From Roseibium alexandrii DFL-11 (GTDB taxonomy: Bacteria; Pseudomonadota; Alphaproteobacteria; Rhizobiales; Stappiaceae), in the NCBI RefSeq assembly GCF_000158095.2, contig NZ_CM011002.1, positions 2,309,228 through 2,373,227 on the forward strand: 64,000 bases of DNA. The letters are read 5' to 3'. Numbering within the stretch: position 1 is the stretch's first letter; every line of letters begins with the position of its first letter. Made by a program: the position numbers and the translations under genes. This document shows, in pieces, positions 7,861 through 18,125 of this stretch. The notes beneath the pieces are model-generated. The model did no database searches. It had not been told where the DNA came from and saw nothing but the letters and a program-made list of their open reading frames with translations.

Positions 7861-8435
7861 CAGTAGACACGCCCAAAAAATCAGAACAAACCATGCCGCA
7901 GTTTAAACCGGACGCACCCCTTGATTTGCTCACAGCAGAAGATGCGAGTGCGGTACTCCCTGAACTCGGCGCGCTCCTGAAAAGCTGTGTGGAAGACGGC
8001 GCTGGGATCGGCTTCATGCTTCCATTGAGCTCAGCGAAAGCCGAACAGTTTTGGCGATCCCGCCTTGATGATATGGCAGATGGCGGAGCTTACATGATCA
8101 TTGCGCGCGCAGAGAGCAGCATTGCCGCTGTGGTGATGCTCTGCCTTGCCCCGCAGGACAACGGTCCGCACCGGGCAGAGGTTGCAAAACTCATGGTTCA
8201 CCCGGATCACCGTAGGAAAGGCATTGCCCGCAAACTCATGGCCGCGATCGACGATCTGGCGCTCTCGCTGGGACGCTGGCTGCTTGTGCTCGATACGGTT
8301 ACGGGCGACCGGGCAGAACACCTCTACCCGACCTGCGGCTATCAGAAAGTCGGCGTCATTCCGGACTACGCCTATGGCAGCCACGGTGATCTTGATGCCA
8401 CGACCGTGTTCTACAAGGATTTGAGGAGCAGCTGA
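7857..8435 (+). CDS. GNAT-family N-acetyltransferase
   Basis: A 192-aa protein with a GNAT fold; the acetyl-CoA-binding motif A is HPDHRRKGIARKLM (residues 115-128). The start overlaps the stop of the XRE-cupin regulator (ATGA). This pairing suggests the regulator senses, and the enzyme acetylates, the same or a related small molecule such as an amine, amino acid or toxic analogue. The substrate cannot be read from sequence. Confidence 0.85.
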   Translation: MTVDTPKKSEQTMPQFKPDAPLDLLTAEDASAVLPELGALLKSCVEDGAGIGFMLPLSSAKAEQFWRSRLDDMADGGAYMIIARAESSIAAVVMLCLAPQDNGPHRAEVAKLMVHPDHRRKGIARKLMAAIDDLALSLGRWLLVLDTVTGDRAEHLYPTCGYQKVGVIPDYAYGSHGDLDATTVFYKDLRSS

Positions 8436-8500
8436 GAGATCGGGTAAGAAACCGATCCCTCAGCATGCTTTTGAAGCACTGGTGCGGGAAGAAGGCCAGA

Positions 8501-11098
8501 CTATTCAGCCGGCTCCTCTTTCTTGCCAGCGGTGCTGCGCGGCTTCCGGGGGCCAGGTTTGCGTGCAGCCGCGGATTTCGCCGGAGCCTTTTTCGCAGCC
8601 CGTTTGGGCGCGGAGGCCTTCTGCGGCGCAGGGCTCGCGGACGCTGCCTTCTCCGTCACCTTCGGTGTGTCGCCGTCTGTATCCGGCGCACCTGCTTCAC
8701 CAGAGACCAGCGGATCGGCGGTGATGTCTTCAGAGACCGGAGGCAGACCCAGCACACTCTGGAAAGTCTGAACCATCTCCAGGGTGTGCGGCGTCATCTC
8801 GTCGATGGCGCCCGGGATGTAGCGCACGACCTTGGAGGCCATTTCGCGGTCTTCCTTGGTCTTCAGCAGTTTCGGCAGGCTTTCGATGGCTTGCTCACGG
8901 GCAAATTCCACGATCAGCGTTTGTTCCTGCAGCATGAAGCTGCGCGCATCCGGTGACAGCGACTTGAACGGCTCATCCTGGGTGAGGACCCGTGCGGAGC
9001 GTTCCAACCGGTCGCGGCGGACATTGCCGCGGCTGTCGGCCAGAAGGATCAGCATCCGGATCACCGCCTCGCAAAACCCGCCTTCTTCAATGTGCATGAG
9101 CGCGGTTTGCACCGGCGGAAGACTGCGCAAGTCTTCCTTGCGTTTCAATGTCCGGCCCGGCTGATGGGTCCGGCCGAACCAGCGCATGTAGGGCGAGCCC
9201 CACACCGTATAGAAGAGATTTTCATACCAGGTGTCCCGGAGGTCCCGGAAGAGATCCAGCGACTGCTCGATCATCGCAGCACTGACCCGCTCCATTTCGG
9301 AGAAGGGATTGTTCGCGTCCGCAGGCGTCCGATCCTCTTTGACCCGCTCCGCCATGCCCGGCAAACCGCCAAACATTGGATTGAGGCTCGACATCATCGT
9401 GCGTTGCACCCGCAAGGGATGGGTTTTGCGGCGCAGTTCGGCGCTTTGCTCGGTCACCCCTGCCTGTACGAACGGGCGCACCGCAACATCATAGAATTCA
9501 GCCTGCTGCTCCGAGGCTCTGGCCACTGCTGCAAACGGAATTTCATCGTCGCGGCCATCGTCGATCTTCATCAGGTCTTGCATCTTGCGCTCATGGAACG
9601 ACACGGAAAATTCCCGATCAAGCAGCCCGCCTTCGTAATCATCGATGGTCATCTCATAAAGACCCGGCGCAAGCGCCTCGATTGTCTTCAGGGTCGAGGT
9701 GACCTCGGTGTGTTCCTTCTTCGCAATCTTGGAGGACACGAAGATGCCGAGGTGACCCACCTGGTCATGCACCATGTAGATGATGCGCTGGCCCCGGATC
9801 GCGATCTCGCGCTCGTCCGTATAGGTGTCGATGATCCAGTTCAGGGCTTGCTGCGGCGGCGTGATGTTGTCGCCGAAACTGGCAAAGGCAATGATCGGCG
9901 CGCGGATCTGCTTGATGTCGATGTTGCGGCCCGGCTCCAGCTGGGCTTCGTTCTTGGACAGCTTGTTGCCAACAAAAAGCTGTTCGACGATCCACTTCAT
10001 TTCCGCTTCGTTGAGGAGGAAATAGCCGCCCCACCAGCGCTCGAATTCCAGGAACCGGTGCGGCTCGGTGTCGACCTTGGAATAAAGGTCATAATACTTT
10101 CCGAAATAGTTACGCGCCGGATTGAGCATCTCGAAGTTCTGGACGATGTCGGCACCGTCGAACACGCCATGGCCAAGATCCGAATAGAACATGGCGTTGT
10201 AGGTACCGCCGAGGATGCCGCCGTTGTAGCGCATCGGGTTTTCACCGACCCGCCCGGCCCAGGTCGAGACAGGCGCCCCGTTCAAGACGACGGGCCCGGT
10301 CAAATCCGGGTTTGTGGCAGCCAACAGCAAAGTGGCCCAGCCACCCTGGCAATTGCCGGTAATGATAGGGTTCGGCGCGTCCGGGTGTTCTTCCATGATG
10401 CGGCGGACGAACGCTGCTTCAGCAAGGGTGACATCGGCAAGGGTCTGCCCCTTTTCCGGCATGCGTTTGAAGGCAATGAAATAGACCGGATGGCCATCGC
10501 GAAGGGCAACGCCAACCTGACTGTCCGGCTTGAAACCGCCGATGCCCGCCCCATGTCCGGCGCGCGGATCAATGATCACGTAAGGCCGCTTCCAGGGTTT
10601 AATCTCACGGTGCTCGCCATCTTCAGGTGCCTTGATGCGCAGCAGCTGGTAGCAACACGGCCGCGGCAGATCGGCACCGTCCATGACGACGTCATAGTCA
10701 TAAACCAGGACCGGTGGACACCCGGCTTCCTCGTGCTCCAGAAAAATGTCACCCCGCTGCCGCAGGACATCCATGGTCAGTACGGCCCGTTGTGCGGCGT
10801 CTTTCCAGTAGGACTGCCAGGCATCGAAGAGACTGCCGTTCCGCTGGCCCTTGCTCAGGTCTTCAACAGCCTTGCCCATATCGGCAAGACCCAGCTGCCA
10901 ACGGCCCTTGTGATCCGCCGTGATCTTCTCAAAGTGCTTGGAAAGGCCGCGCCCCATCAGCTCTGCGAGATTGGAGAGCTCTGTCCCTTGCGCCTGGAGT
11001 GCCGTAAATCGTTCGGAAGGTCCCCAGGCCGTGGCGTCGTTCAAGGAGTTCAGGAACTCGTTCTGGCCTTTTTCAAACGCGTCAAAAATGTCCTTCAT
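8501..11098 (-). CDS. DUF3141 alpha/beta hydrolase, PHA-synthase-like, with histone-like tail
   Basis: An 865-aa protein of the DUF3141 family. A putative triad resembles class I PHA synthases: C250 in GNCQGGW (PhaC-type GxCxGG box), D410 in FGDNITPP and H449 in VGHLGIF. The N-terminal 120 residues (FDAWQSYWKDAAQRAVLTMDVLRQRG) recall the PhaC N-domain. The last 60 or so residues are rich in Lys, Ala and Pro (KRAAKKAPAKSAAARKPG), like DNA-binding tails of histone H1-like proteins and PhaF. It starts 9 bp after fabI with AGGAG upstream, forming an operon. Polymer or acyl transfer activity is inferred, not shown. Confidence 0.8.
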   Translation of the reverse strand: MKDIFDAFEKGQNEFLNSLNDATAWGPSERFTALQAQGTELSNLAELMGRGLSKHFEKITADHKGRWQLGLADMGKAVEDLSKGQRNGSLFDAWQSYWKDAAQRAVLTMDVLRQRGDIFLEHEEAGCPPVLVYDYDVVMDGADLPRPCCYQLLRIKAPEDGEHREIKPWKRPYVIIDPRAGHGAGIGGFKPDSQVGVALRDGHPVYFIAFKRMPEKGQTLADVTLAEAAFVRRIMEEHPDAPNPIITGNCQGGWATLLLAATNPDLTGPVVLNGAPVSTWAGRVGENPMRYNGGILGGTYNAMFYSDLGHGVFDGADIVQNFEMLNPARNYFGKYYDLYSKVDTEPHRFLEFERWWGGYFLLNEAEMKWIVEQLFVGNKLSKNEAQLEPGRNIDIKQIRAPIIAFASFGDNITPPQQALNWIIDTYTDEREIAIRGQRIIYMVHDQVGHLGIFVSSKIAKKEHTEVTSTLKTIEALAPGLYEMTIDDYEGGLLDREFSVSFHERKMQDLMKIDDGRDDEIPFAAVARASEQQAEFYDVAVRPFVQAGVTEQSAELRRKTHPLRVQRTMMSSLNPMFGGLPGMAERVKEDRTPADANNPFSEMERVSAAMIEQSLDLFRDLRDTWYENLFYTVWGSPYMRWFGRTHQPGRTLKRKEDLRSLPPVQTALMHIEEGGFCEAVIRMLILLADSRGNVRRDRLERSARVLTQDEPFKSLSPDARSFMLQEQTLIVEFAREQAIESLPKLLKTKEDREMASKVVRYIPGAIDEMTPHTLEMVQTFQSVLGLPPVSEDITADPLVSGEAGAPDTDGDTPKVTEKAASASPAPQKASAPKRAAKKAPAKSAAARKPGPRKPRSTAGKKEEPAE

Positions 11099-11107
11099 GA
11101 GAAACTC

Positions 11108-11872
11108 CTATCCGATAATGCTGTAACCGCCGTCGATGGGATGAACACCGCCGGTTACGTTAAACGCTTCGCGGCTCGCCAGGAACGCGGCATAGGCCCC
11201 GGTATCCTCGATGGTCGCAAGATGGTGGGTCGGCGCACGCTTGGCAGCGTCGTCCAAGAGTACGTCAAACTCGGCAATTCCAGACGCTGCCCTTGTTTTC
11301 AATGGTCCAGGCGAAAGCGCGTGCACGGAGATGCCTTTTGGTCCGAGTTCCGATGCCGCATACCTGACTGCGGCTTCCAACGCAGCCTTGACCGGGCCCA
11401 TGACGCCGTAATTGTCGACGACTTTCTGAGCCCCCATGAAAGAGACCGTCATGCACGTGCCGCCATGAGGCATCAAAGGCTCTGCCCGGCGGATCAAGCG
11501 CAGGAACGAGTGAACGGAGATATCCATCGCCAGACCAAACCCGTCCGCAGAGCAGTCAATCACCCGGCCATGCAAATCTTCCTTTTTTGAAAAGGCAATG
11601 GAATGCAGGATCGTATCGAGCCGGCCCCACTTTTCGGAAATCACACCGAACAGGGCATCCAGCTGGTCTTCACTGCGCACATCCAGCGGCATGATGATAT
11701 CAGCGCCCAGCTCTTCAGCCAGCGGGCGGACAAACGGCTCCGCCTTTTCATTCAAATAGGTGATGGCCAAATCTGCGCCTTGTGCCTTGAAGGCCTTGGC
11801 GCAGCCGTATGCAATGGATTGATCATTCGCGACCCCGACGACGAGGGCTTTTTGACCAGTTAAATCGAACAT
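11108..11872 (-). CDS. fabI: Enoyl-ACP reductase, FabI-type
   Basis: A 254-aa short-chain dehydrogenase-like enoyl reductase starting at MFDLTGQKAL, with AGGAG about ten bases upstream. The NAD-binding segment is GVANDQSIAYG, and the catalytic Y155 and K162 lie in NYGVMGPVK. The tyrosine matching E. coli FabI Y146 is phenylalanine here (F145 in VSFMGAQ). FabI completes each fatty-acid elongation cycle by reducing trans-2-enoyl-ACP. Being first in a two-gene unit with DUF3141 suggests a secondary, perhaps polymer- or stress-linked, FabI rather than the essential one. Confidence 0.88.
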   Translation of the reverse strand: MFDLTGQKALVVGVANDQSIAYGCAKAFKAQGADLAITYLNEKAEPFVRPLAEELGADIIMPLDVRSEDQLDALFGVISEKWGRLDTILHSIAFSKKEDLHGRVIDCSADGFGLAMDISVHSFLRLIRRAEPLMPHGGTCMTVSFMGAQKVVDNYGVMGPVKAALEAAVRYAASELGPKGISVHALSPGPLKTRAASGIAEFDVLLDDAAKRAPTHHLATIEDTGAYAAFLASREAFNVTGGVHPIDGGYSIIG

Positions 11873-11938
11873 GAATGCACGGCTCCTGAAAAAGGGCCTG
11901 CCCTGGGCTTTTACCGGACAGACACGGCAGATCACGCG

Positions 11939-11976
11939 TCGCAATGCGTAACCTACACCACTTTATCGCAGTGCAA
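11939..11976. promoter_or_regulatory. Two GCA-N-TGC boxes before fabI
   Basis: CGCAATGCG (11940-11948) is a perfect 4-1-4 inverted repeat, and TCGCAGTGCAA (11966-11976) is a near-perfect copy of the TTGCAGTGCAA core found before the small HTH gene at 41648. They lie 68-104 bp upstream of the fabI ATG, in the expected promoter zone. PhaR-type PHA regulators are reported to bind TGC-rich sites; whether these are such sites is inference. Confidence 0.4.
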
Positions 11977-12061
11977 CATAGAGGGTGTGACGAAACTATG
12001 AAATTCGCCTCGGATCAGGGTTAGTGCGGATGGGGTGGCTTGCCCATCAAAAAACAGAACG

Positions 12062-12084
12062 CCCCGGACTGGGTCCGGGGCGCT
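12062..12084. repeat. GC palindrome between fabI and katG
   Basis: A 9-bp stem, CGCCCCGGA/TCCGGGGCG, with a 5-base loop lies 28 bp beyond the katG stop codon on the minus strand. It closely matches the palindrome after rsuA and can serve as a terminator for katG; there is no T-run. Confidence 0.55.
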
Positions 12085-12111
12085 CACATTCAGTCTGGTT
12101 AGGCGATTGGC

Positions 12112-14415
<2,304 letters not shown>

Positions 14416-14476
14416 CTAGCAAGGCGCACCAATCAGGAGAAGTTGTATTTTCTAATAATGGTGATAAGTTTTTCTG

Positions 14477-15382
14477 ATGATAAACATAACCCTCAAACAG
14501 CTCCGCTATTTTGAAGCCCTCGCCCGCCACGGGCATTTTGGCCGGGCAGCCGAAGACTGCGCAATTTCACAGCCAGCGCTGTCCATGCAGATCAAGGAAC
14601 TGGAGGAGGTTTTGGGCGCTCCGTTGTTTGAGCGGACTGCTCGACAGGTGTCTCTCACCGGATTTGGCGAGGAGGCGGTGGAACGCGCGAGGGCAATCCT
14701 GCGCTCAGCGGACGAGCTCGGAGATCTTGCCCGGGCCTCCAAGGAAACGTTGGAAGGCCGGCTGCGAATTGGCGTCATTCCGACTGTCGCGCCGTATTTG
14801 TTGCCACAGGTCGTCAGCCGCCTGACAGCGCGCTATCCGGGTCTGGATATCCATGTGCGCGAGACCGTGACACCGAAGCTTGTTCAGGAACTGAATGACG
14901 GCCGGCTTGATACGGCAATCCTGGCCTTGCCCGTGTCTGAACCGGGGCTTGCAGAAACGCCACTGTTTGAGGAGAATTTCGTGCTTGTCCGGCCGGGCAG
15001 TGAGGCCAACCTTCCGGTGCCTTGCGCGGACAGCCTCAAGGAGATGAGGCTGTTGCTGTTGGAGGAAGGCCACTGCTTTCGCGACCAGGCCCTCTCCTTC
15101 TGCGACATCGAGACCGGACGTCCGCGCGAGGTGCTCGACGCCAGCTCCCTGTCGACACTGGTTCAGATGGTCAATGCCGGGATGGGCGTTACCTTCATTC
15201 CGGAAATGGCAGTTCCGGTCGAAACACGTTCGGCCGACGTTGCCGTCAGCCGTTTTGAGCCACCGGAACCGGCCCGTACTCTCGGCATGGTCTGGCGCAA
15301 ATCCAGCCCGCTCGCCGGTCAGCTGACCGAGATTGCCGATCTGGTGCGGGAGGCAGCTCAATCAAAAAGCACTGCCAGCTGA
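14477..15382 (+). CDS. oxyR: Hydrogen-peroxide sensor OxyR (LysR family)
   Basis: A 301-aa LysR-type regulator: N-terminal HTH (about residues 5-65, with FGRAAEDCAISQPALSMQIK) and a substrate-binding-like domain. The OxyR redox pair is present as C200 and C209 in HCFRDQALSFC, matching E. coli C199 and C208, which form a disulfide upon peroxide exposure. It is divergent from katG, its expected target. I found no single unambiguous operator in the gap, because OxyR sites are long and degenerate. Confidence 0.95.
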   Translation: MINITLKQLRYFEALARHGHFGRAAEDCAISQPALSMQIKELEEVLGAPLFERTARQVSLTGFGEEAVERARAILRSADELGDLARASKETLEGRLRIGVIPTVAPYLLPQVVSRLTARYPGLDIHVRETVTPKLVQELNDGRLDTAILALPVSEPGLAETPLFEENFVLVRPGSEANLPVPCADSLKEMRLLLLEEGHCFRDQALSFCDIETGRPREVLDASSLSTLVQMVNAGMGVTFIPEMAVPVETRSADVAVSRFEPPEPARTLGMVWRKSSPLAGQLTEIADLVREAAQSKSTAS

Positions 15383-15400
15383 CCAAGTCTGGATACCAAA

Positions 15401-16072
15401 TCAAACCTTCCGAGCGACGACGAAGTGGCTGCGCGGTGCCGGATAGAGACCGGTTTCAATGATCTCAAACCCGGCCTTCGTCATCATGTCGTTGACTATA
15501 TCCGGCGAGAGCATCGAGACATATGGTGCCTTTCCGAAGAGTTGCATCACCTTGATCATCGGGACAAACAGCCAGGCTTTTGATTTGAGACAGACCGTCT
15601 TTGAGATGAAAAGCCCGCCGGGTTTGAGAAGCCCGTTGACGCGATCGAGAAGCGCCTCGGGCCCTTCCACCAGATGAAGAAAGTTGAACGCTAAGACAGC
15701 ATCAAACCCCTCATCGCCGGCAGCCGTGGTCAAGCGTGGGTCGAACCCGTCCGCAGCGAGGAAAGACAAGCCTTCGAGCGCATTTCCCTCAGCGTGTGCC
15801 GCTGCGAGTTTTTCCTCCGCGATTTCCATCATGCCAGGCGCAAAATCGGTCGACAGATAGTTTTTCACGCTGCCGGCCAGAAGCAGAGCTGTTGAACCCG
15901 TCCCGGCACCAAGTTCAAGCACCTTGTCGTTTGGCCCAAGGTGTTCGGTCACCCGTTGCAAGGTCTTCTGATACGCTGCTTCATCTGCGATCTTGCTCTT
16001 GGCGTACTTGCGGGCGACTTTGTCCCAAAAGGTGCTGGAGGGCGTCATGTCGTTCGTCCATGTGGTTGTCAT
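15401..16072 (-). CDS. Class I SAM-dependent methyltransferase
   Basis: A 223-aa methyltransferase with motif I VLELGAGTGSTALLLAG, an acidic STDFAPGM loop and FNFLHLVEGPEALL/LLKPGG in the core. Substrate unknown; the family pattern resembles small-molecule or lipid methyltransferases. A second possible start is eight codons downstream. It lies 64 bp beyond another methyltransferase on the same strand, so both may share a transcript originating near 17005. Confidence 0.8.
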   Translation of the reverse strand: MTTTWTNDMTPSSTFWDKVARKYAKSKIADEAAYQKTLQRVTEHLGPNDKVLELGAGTGSTALLLAGSVKNYLSTDFAPGMMEIAEEKLAAAHAEGNALEGLSFLAADGFDPRLTTAAGDEGFDAVLAFNFLHLVEGPEALLDRVNGLLKPGGLFISKTVCLKSKAWLFVPMIKVMQLFGKAPYVSMLSPDIVNDMMTKAGFEIIETGLYPAPRSHFVVARKV

Positions 16073-16136
16073 GGTCAGTCTATCCAGTTCATGTGGTCAG
16101 GAAAACAGAGCGCTCCGGCGGGCAGCCTCAGTTCCG

Positions 16137-16862
16137 TCAATTGTTGATCTTTCGGGCGAGAAACGCTGTGCTCCAGGACTGCATCCAGCGGCCCTGCCCG
16201 GTCTCTGGGACCTCAAGCACTTCCAATCCGCTGTCTTCCAGCCATCCGGCGATTTTGTCCTGGCTCAACCGGTGCGTCCGCCACTTCAGTTGAATATACG
16301 CACCAATCCAGGATGTCCGGGTCGCAACCAGCAACAGGTGTCCGCCCGGCTTCAAAACCCGGTGGATCTCTTCCAAGGCTGCCTTTGGGTCCTGCAGGTG
16401 TTCGATTACATGCGCGCACATGACCAGATCAAACCGGTTGCCGGGATGCGGCATGTCGCGAATGTCTGAGACCGACGCGTCAACGCTCACACCGTTGTCC
16501 CGAAGATTGCTGCAGGCTTCGGACAGCATGCAGGGTGAGATATCAACAGCCGACAAGGCATAGGGTTGGCGGACTTCCGCGGCGAAGGCCAGGGACAGAG
16601 TGCCTGTTCCGATCCCGCAATCCAGTACGTCCAATTGCTGCCGGCCCCCGCAAGAAAGCGCCGGAAGAACTGCCCGCACTAGTCTTCTGTAGCCGCCTGG
16701 AAACCCGAGCCGTGCGATCTTCTCTTCCCAAAGCTCGGCTTCGGCATCATACGCCGCGCTGAGTTCGGAGGCTTCAAAGCCGCGCCGGTTGACCGAGACC
16801 TGCCAGGATCCGAACCAGCGCTCAAACACCGGTATCTTCAAATCGTTGAAATCAAGACTCAT
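16137..16862 (-). CDS. SAM-dependent methyltransferase, coupled to a 48-aa ORF
   Basis: A 241-aa class I methyltransferase (MSLDFNDLKIPVFERW start). Motif I is VLDCGIGTGTLSLAF, with motif AVDISPCM and the HVIEHLQDPKAALEEIHRVLKPGG core typical of Methyltransf_11/25 families. Its start codon overlaps the stop of a 48-codon upstream ORF (ATGA), and no strong ribosome site of its own is visible, so translation is probably coupled to that ORF. The divergent LysR regulator is the likely controller. Substrate unknown. Confidence 0.85.
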   Translation of the reverse strand: MSLDFNDLKIPVFERWFGSWQVSVNRRGFEASELSAAYDAEAELWEEKIARLGFPGGYRRLVRAVLPALSCGGRQQLDVLDCGIGTGTLSLAFAAEVRQPYALSAVDISPCMLSEACSNLRDNGVSVDASVSDIRDMPHPGNRFDLVMCAHVIEHLQDPKAALEEIHRVLKPGGHLLLVATRTSWIGAYIQLKWRTHRLSQDKIAGWLEDSGLEVLEVPETGQGRWMQSWSTAFLARKINN

Positions 16863-17005
16863 TTCGTTTTTCCATTGCCACCGCGCAGGCCGACATGACG
16901 CAGGAGCGCCCGGCCTATGTCCCGGCCGCCGGTCGGTGATGCGAAGAATTCCAGTGTCGAGAAGACCACAGTCAGAAGCGGTCCGGTCAGCCAGCAAAAT
17001 CTCAT
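16859..17005 (-). CDS. Small (48-aa) putative membrane protein
   Basis: A 48-codon ORF beginning MRFCWLTGPLLTVVF, with AAAGGAG nine bases before its ATG, one of the better ribosome sites in the region. Residues 5-22 are hydrophobic enough for one transmembrane segment, followed by a basic tail (RALLRHVGLRGGNGKTK). Its stop overlaps the methyltransferase start. It lies in the frame of a longer spurious ORF antisense to the LysR gene; only this terminal part is supported. It could be a real small protein anchoring the methyltransferase, or a translated leader. Not recognised. Confidence 0.5.
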   Translation of the reverse strand: MRFCWLTGPLLTVVFSTLEFFASPTGGRDIGRALLRHVGLRGGNGKTK

Positions 17006-17089
17006 GACCCGTCTCCTTTGCAGCTTCTCTACACCCAAGATAAATGAATACAAATTGCCTAAATCCGGGGAGTTGATATACATATTTGC

Positions 17090-18004
17090 ATGAATTGGCA
17101 GAGCATCACTTTCGATTGGAACCAGGCCCGCGCTTTTTTGGTAACGGCAGAGGAAGGCTCCCTGTCTGCGGCGGCCCGCGCGCTCAACCTGACCCAGCCA
17201 ACCCTCAGCCGACAGGTGGCGGCGCTTGAGGAGACCTTGGGCGTCACGCTGTTTGAGCGGGTCTCCAAATCGCTCGTTCTCACTGAAGCCGGTGTTGAAC
17301 TTGCCGAACATGTGCGGGCAATGGGCGAAGCAGCAAGCCGGGTCTCTCTCGCCGCGTCCGGGCAATCCCAGCAAATCGAGGGGATGGTGACAATCTCCAC
17401 GACAGACATTCTCGGGATCTACCTGCTGCCGGAGATTTTGAGGAATTTGAGAAGAAAAGCGCCCGGGATCGAGATCCGCATCCGATGCACAAACTCCTTG
17501 AGCGATCTGCGCCGGCGCGAAGCGGACATTGCAATACGTCACGTCGAACCGGATCATCCGGATCTTTACGCCCGCAAGCTCTACGATGCCTCCGCCAAGG
17601 TTTATGGCGCAAGATCTTACCTGAGCCGGTTCGGCGACAGTTTGTCGATGAAAGACGCCGGTGCTCACGATTTCATCGGCTTTGACGACAATCCGCAACT
17701 GGTCGGCCATCTGCGTGCGATGGGCCTGCCTGTGACGGAAGCAAACATAAAACTGAGCTCTCCCAGCGGAGCCGTTGCCTGGGAATATGTCCGCCGCGGT
17801 CTTGGGCTCGGCATCATGGCCGACGAAATTGCCGCCTGCTGCCCGGAACTCGTTCCAGCGTTTGATGATTTGACGGAAGTCTACTTCCCGGTTTGGCTGG
17901 TCACGCACCGAGAATTGCATACCAGCCGACGGATTCGGATCGTTTTTGACCACCTGGTTGAACATCTGCGGCACAAACAGCCGCACCAACCGCATGAAAA
18001 GTAA
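17090..18004 (+). CDS. LysR-family transcriptional regulator
   Basis: A 304-aa regulator with an N-terminal winged HTH (GSLSAAARALNLTQPTLSRQVAALEETLG, about residues 22-50) and a LysR substrate-binding domain. It lacks OxyR-type cysteines, and the effector is unknown. It is divergent from the 48-aa ORF and methyltransferase, with 84 bp between start codons, so by the usual LysR logic it probably controls that operon and itself. The C-terminal tail is rich in His and Gln. Confidence 0.88.
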   Translation: MNWQSITFDWNQARAFLVTAEEGSLSAAARALNLTQPTLSRQVAALEETLGVTLFERVSKSLVLTEAGVELAEHVRAMGEAASRVSLAASGQSQQIEGMVTISTTDILGIYLLPEILRNLRRKAPGIEIRIRCTNSLSDLRRREADIAIRHVEPDHPDLYARKLYDASAKVYGARSYLSRFGDSLSMKDAGAHDFIGFDDNPQLVGHLRAMGLPVTEANIKLSSPSGAVAWEYVRRGLGLGIMADEIAACCPELVPAFDDLTEVYFPVWLVTHRELHTSRRIRIVFDHLVEHLRHKQPHQPHEK

Positions 18005-18125
18005 ACAGACTTTATCGCGCGTGTGTATGTTTTGAATCTTTCTCGTCAATCGTTTTGAAAACAATCAGAATTATCCTAGACAGCTCAATTTACAACTCTT
18101 GATATTTGTGAAAAGCGACGAGGGA

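Noticed and set aside
8438..8457. Weak hairpin GATCGG/CCGATC after the GNAT gene
   Set aside because: Six-bp stem with no T-run; too weak to call a terminator.
9092..11590. 832-aa open frame on the + strand opposite fabI-DUF3141
   Set aside because: Antisense to a well-supported gene pair; composition (His/Arg-rich, no domain) is that of a GC-rich shadow frame.
16859..18064. 401-aa minus-strand frame across the LysR gene
   Set aside because: Most of it is antisense to a certain LysR gene. Only the final 48 codons, with their own ribosome site, are kept as a separate small ORF.
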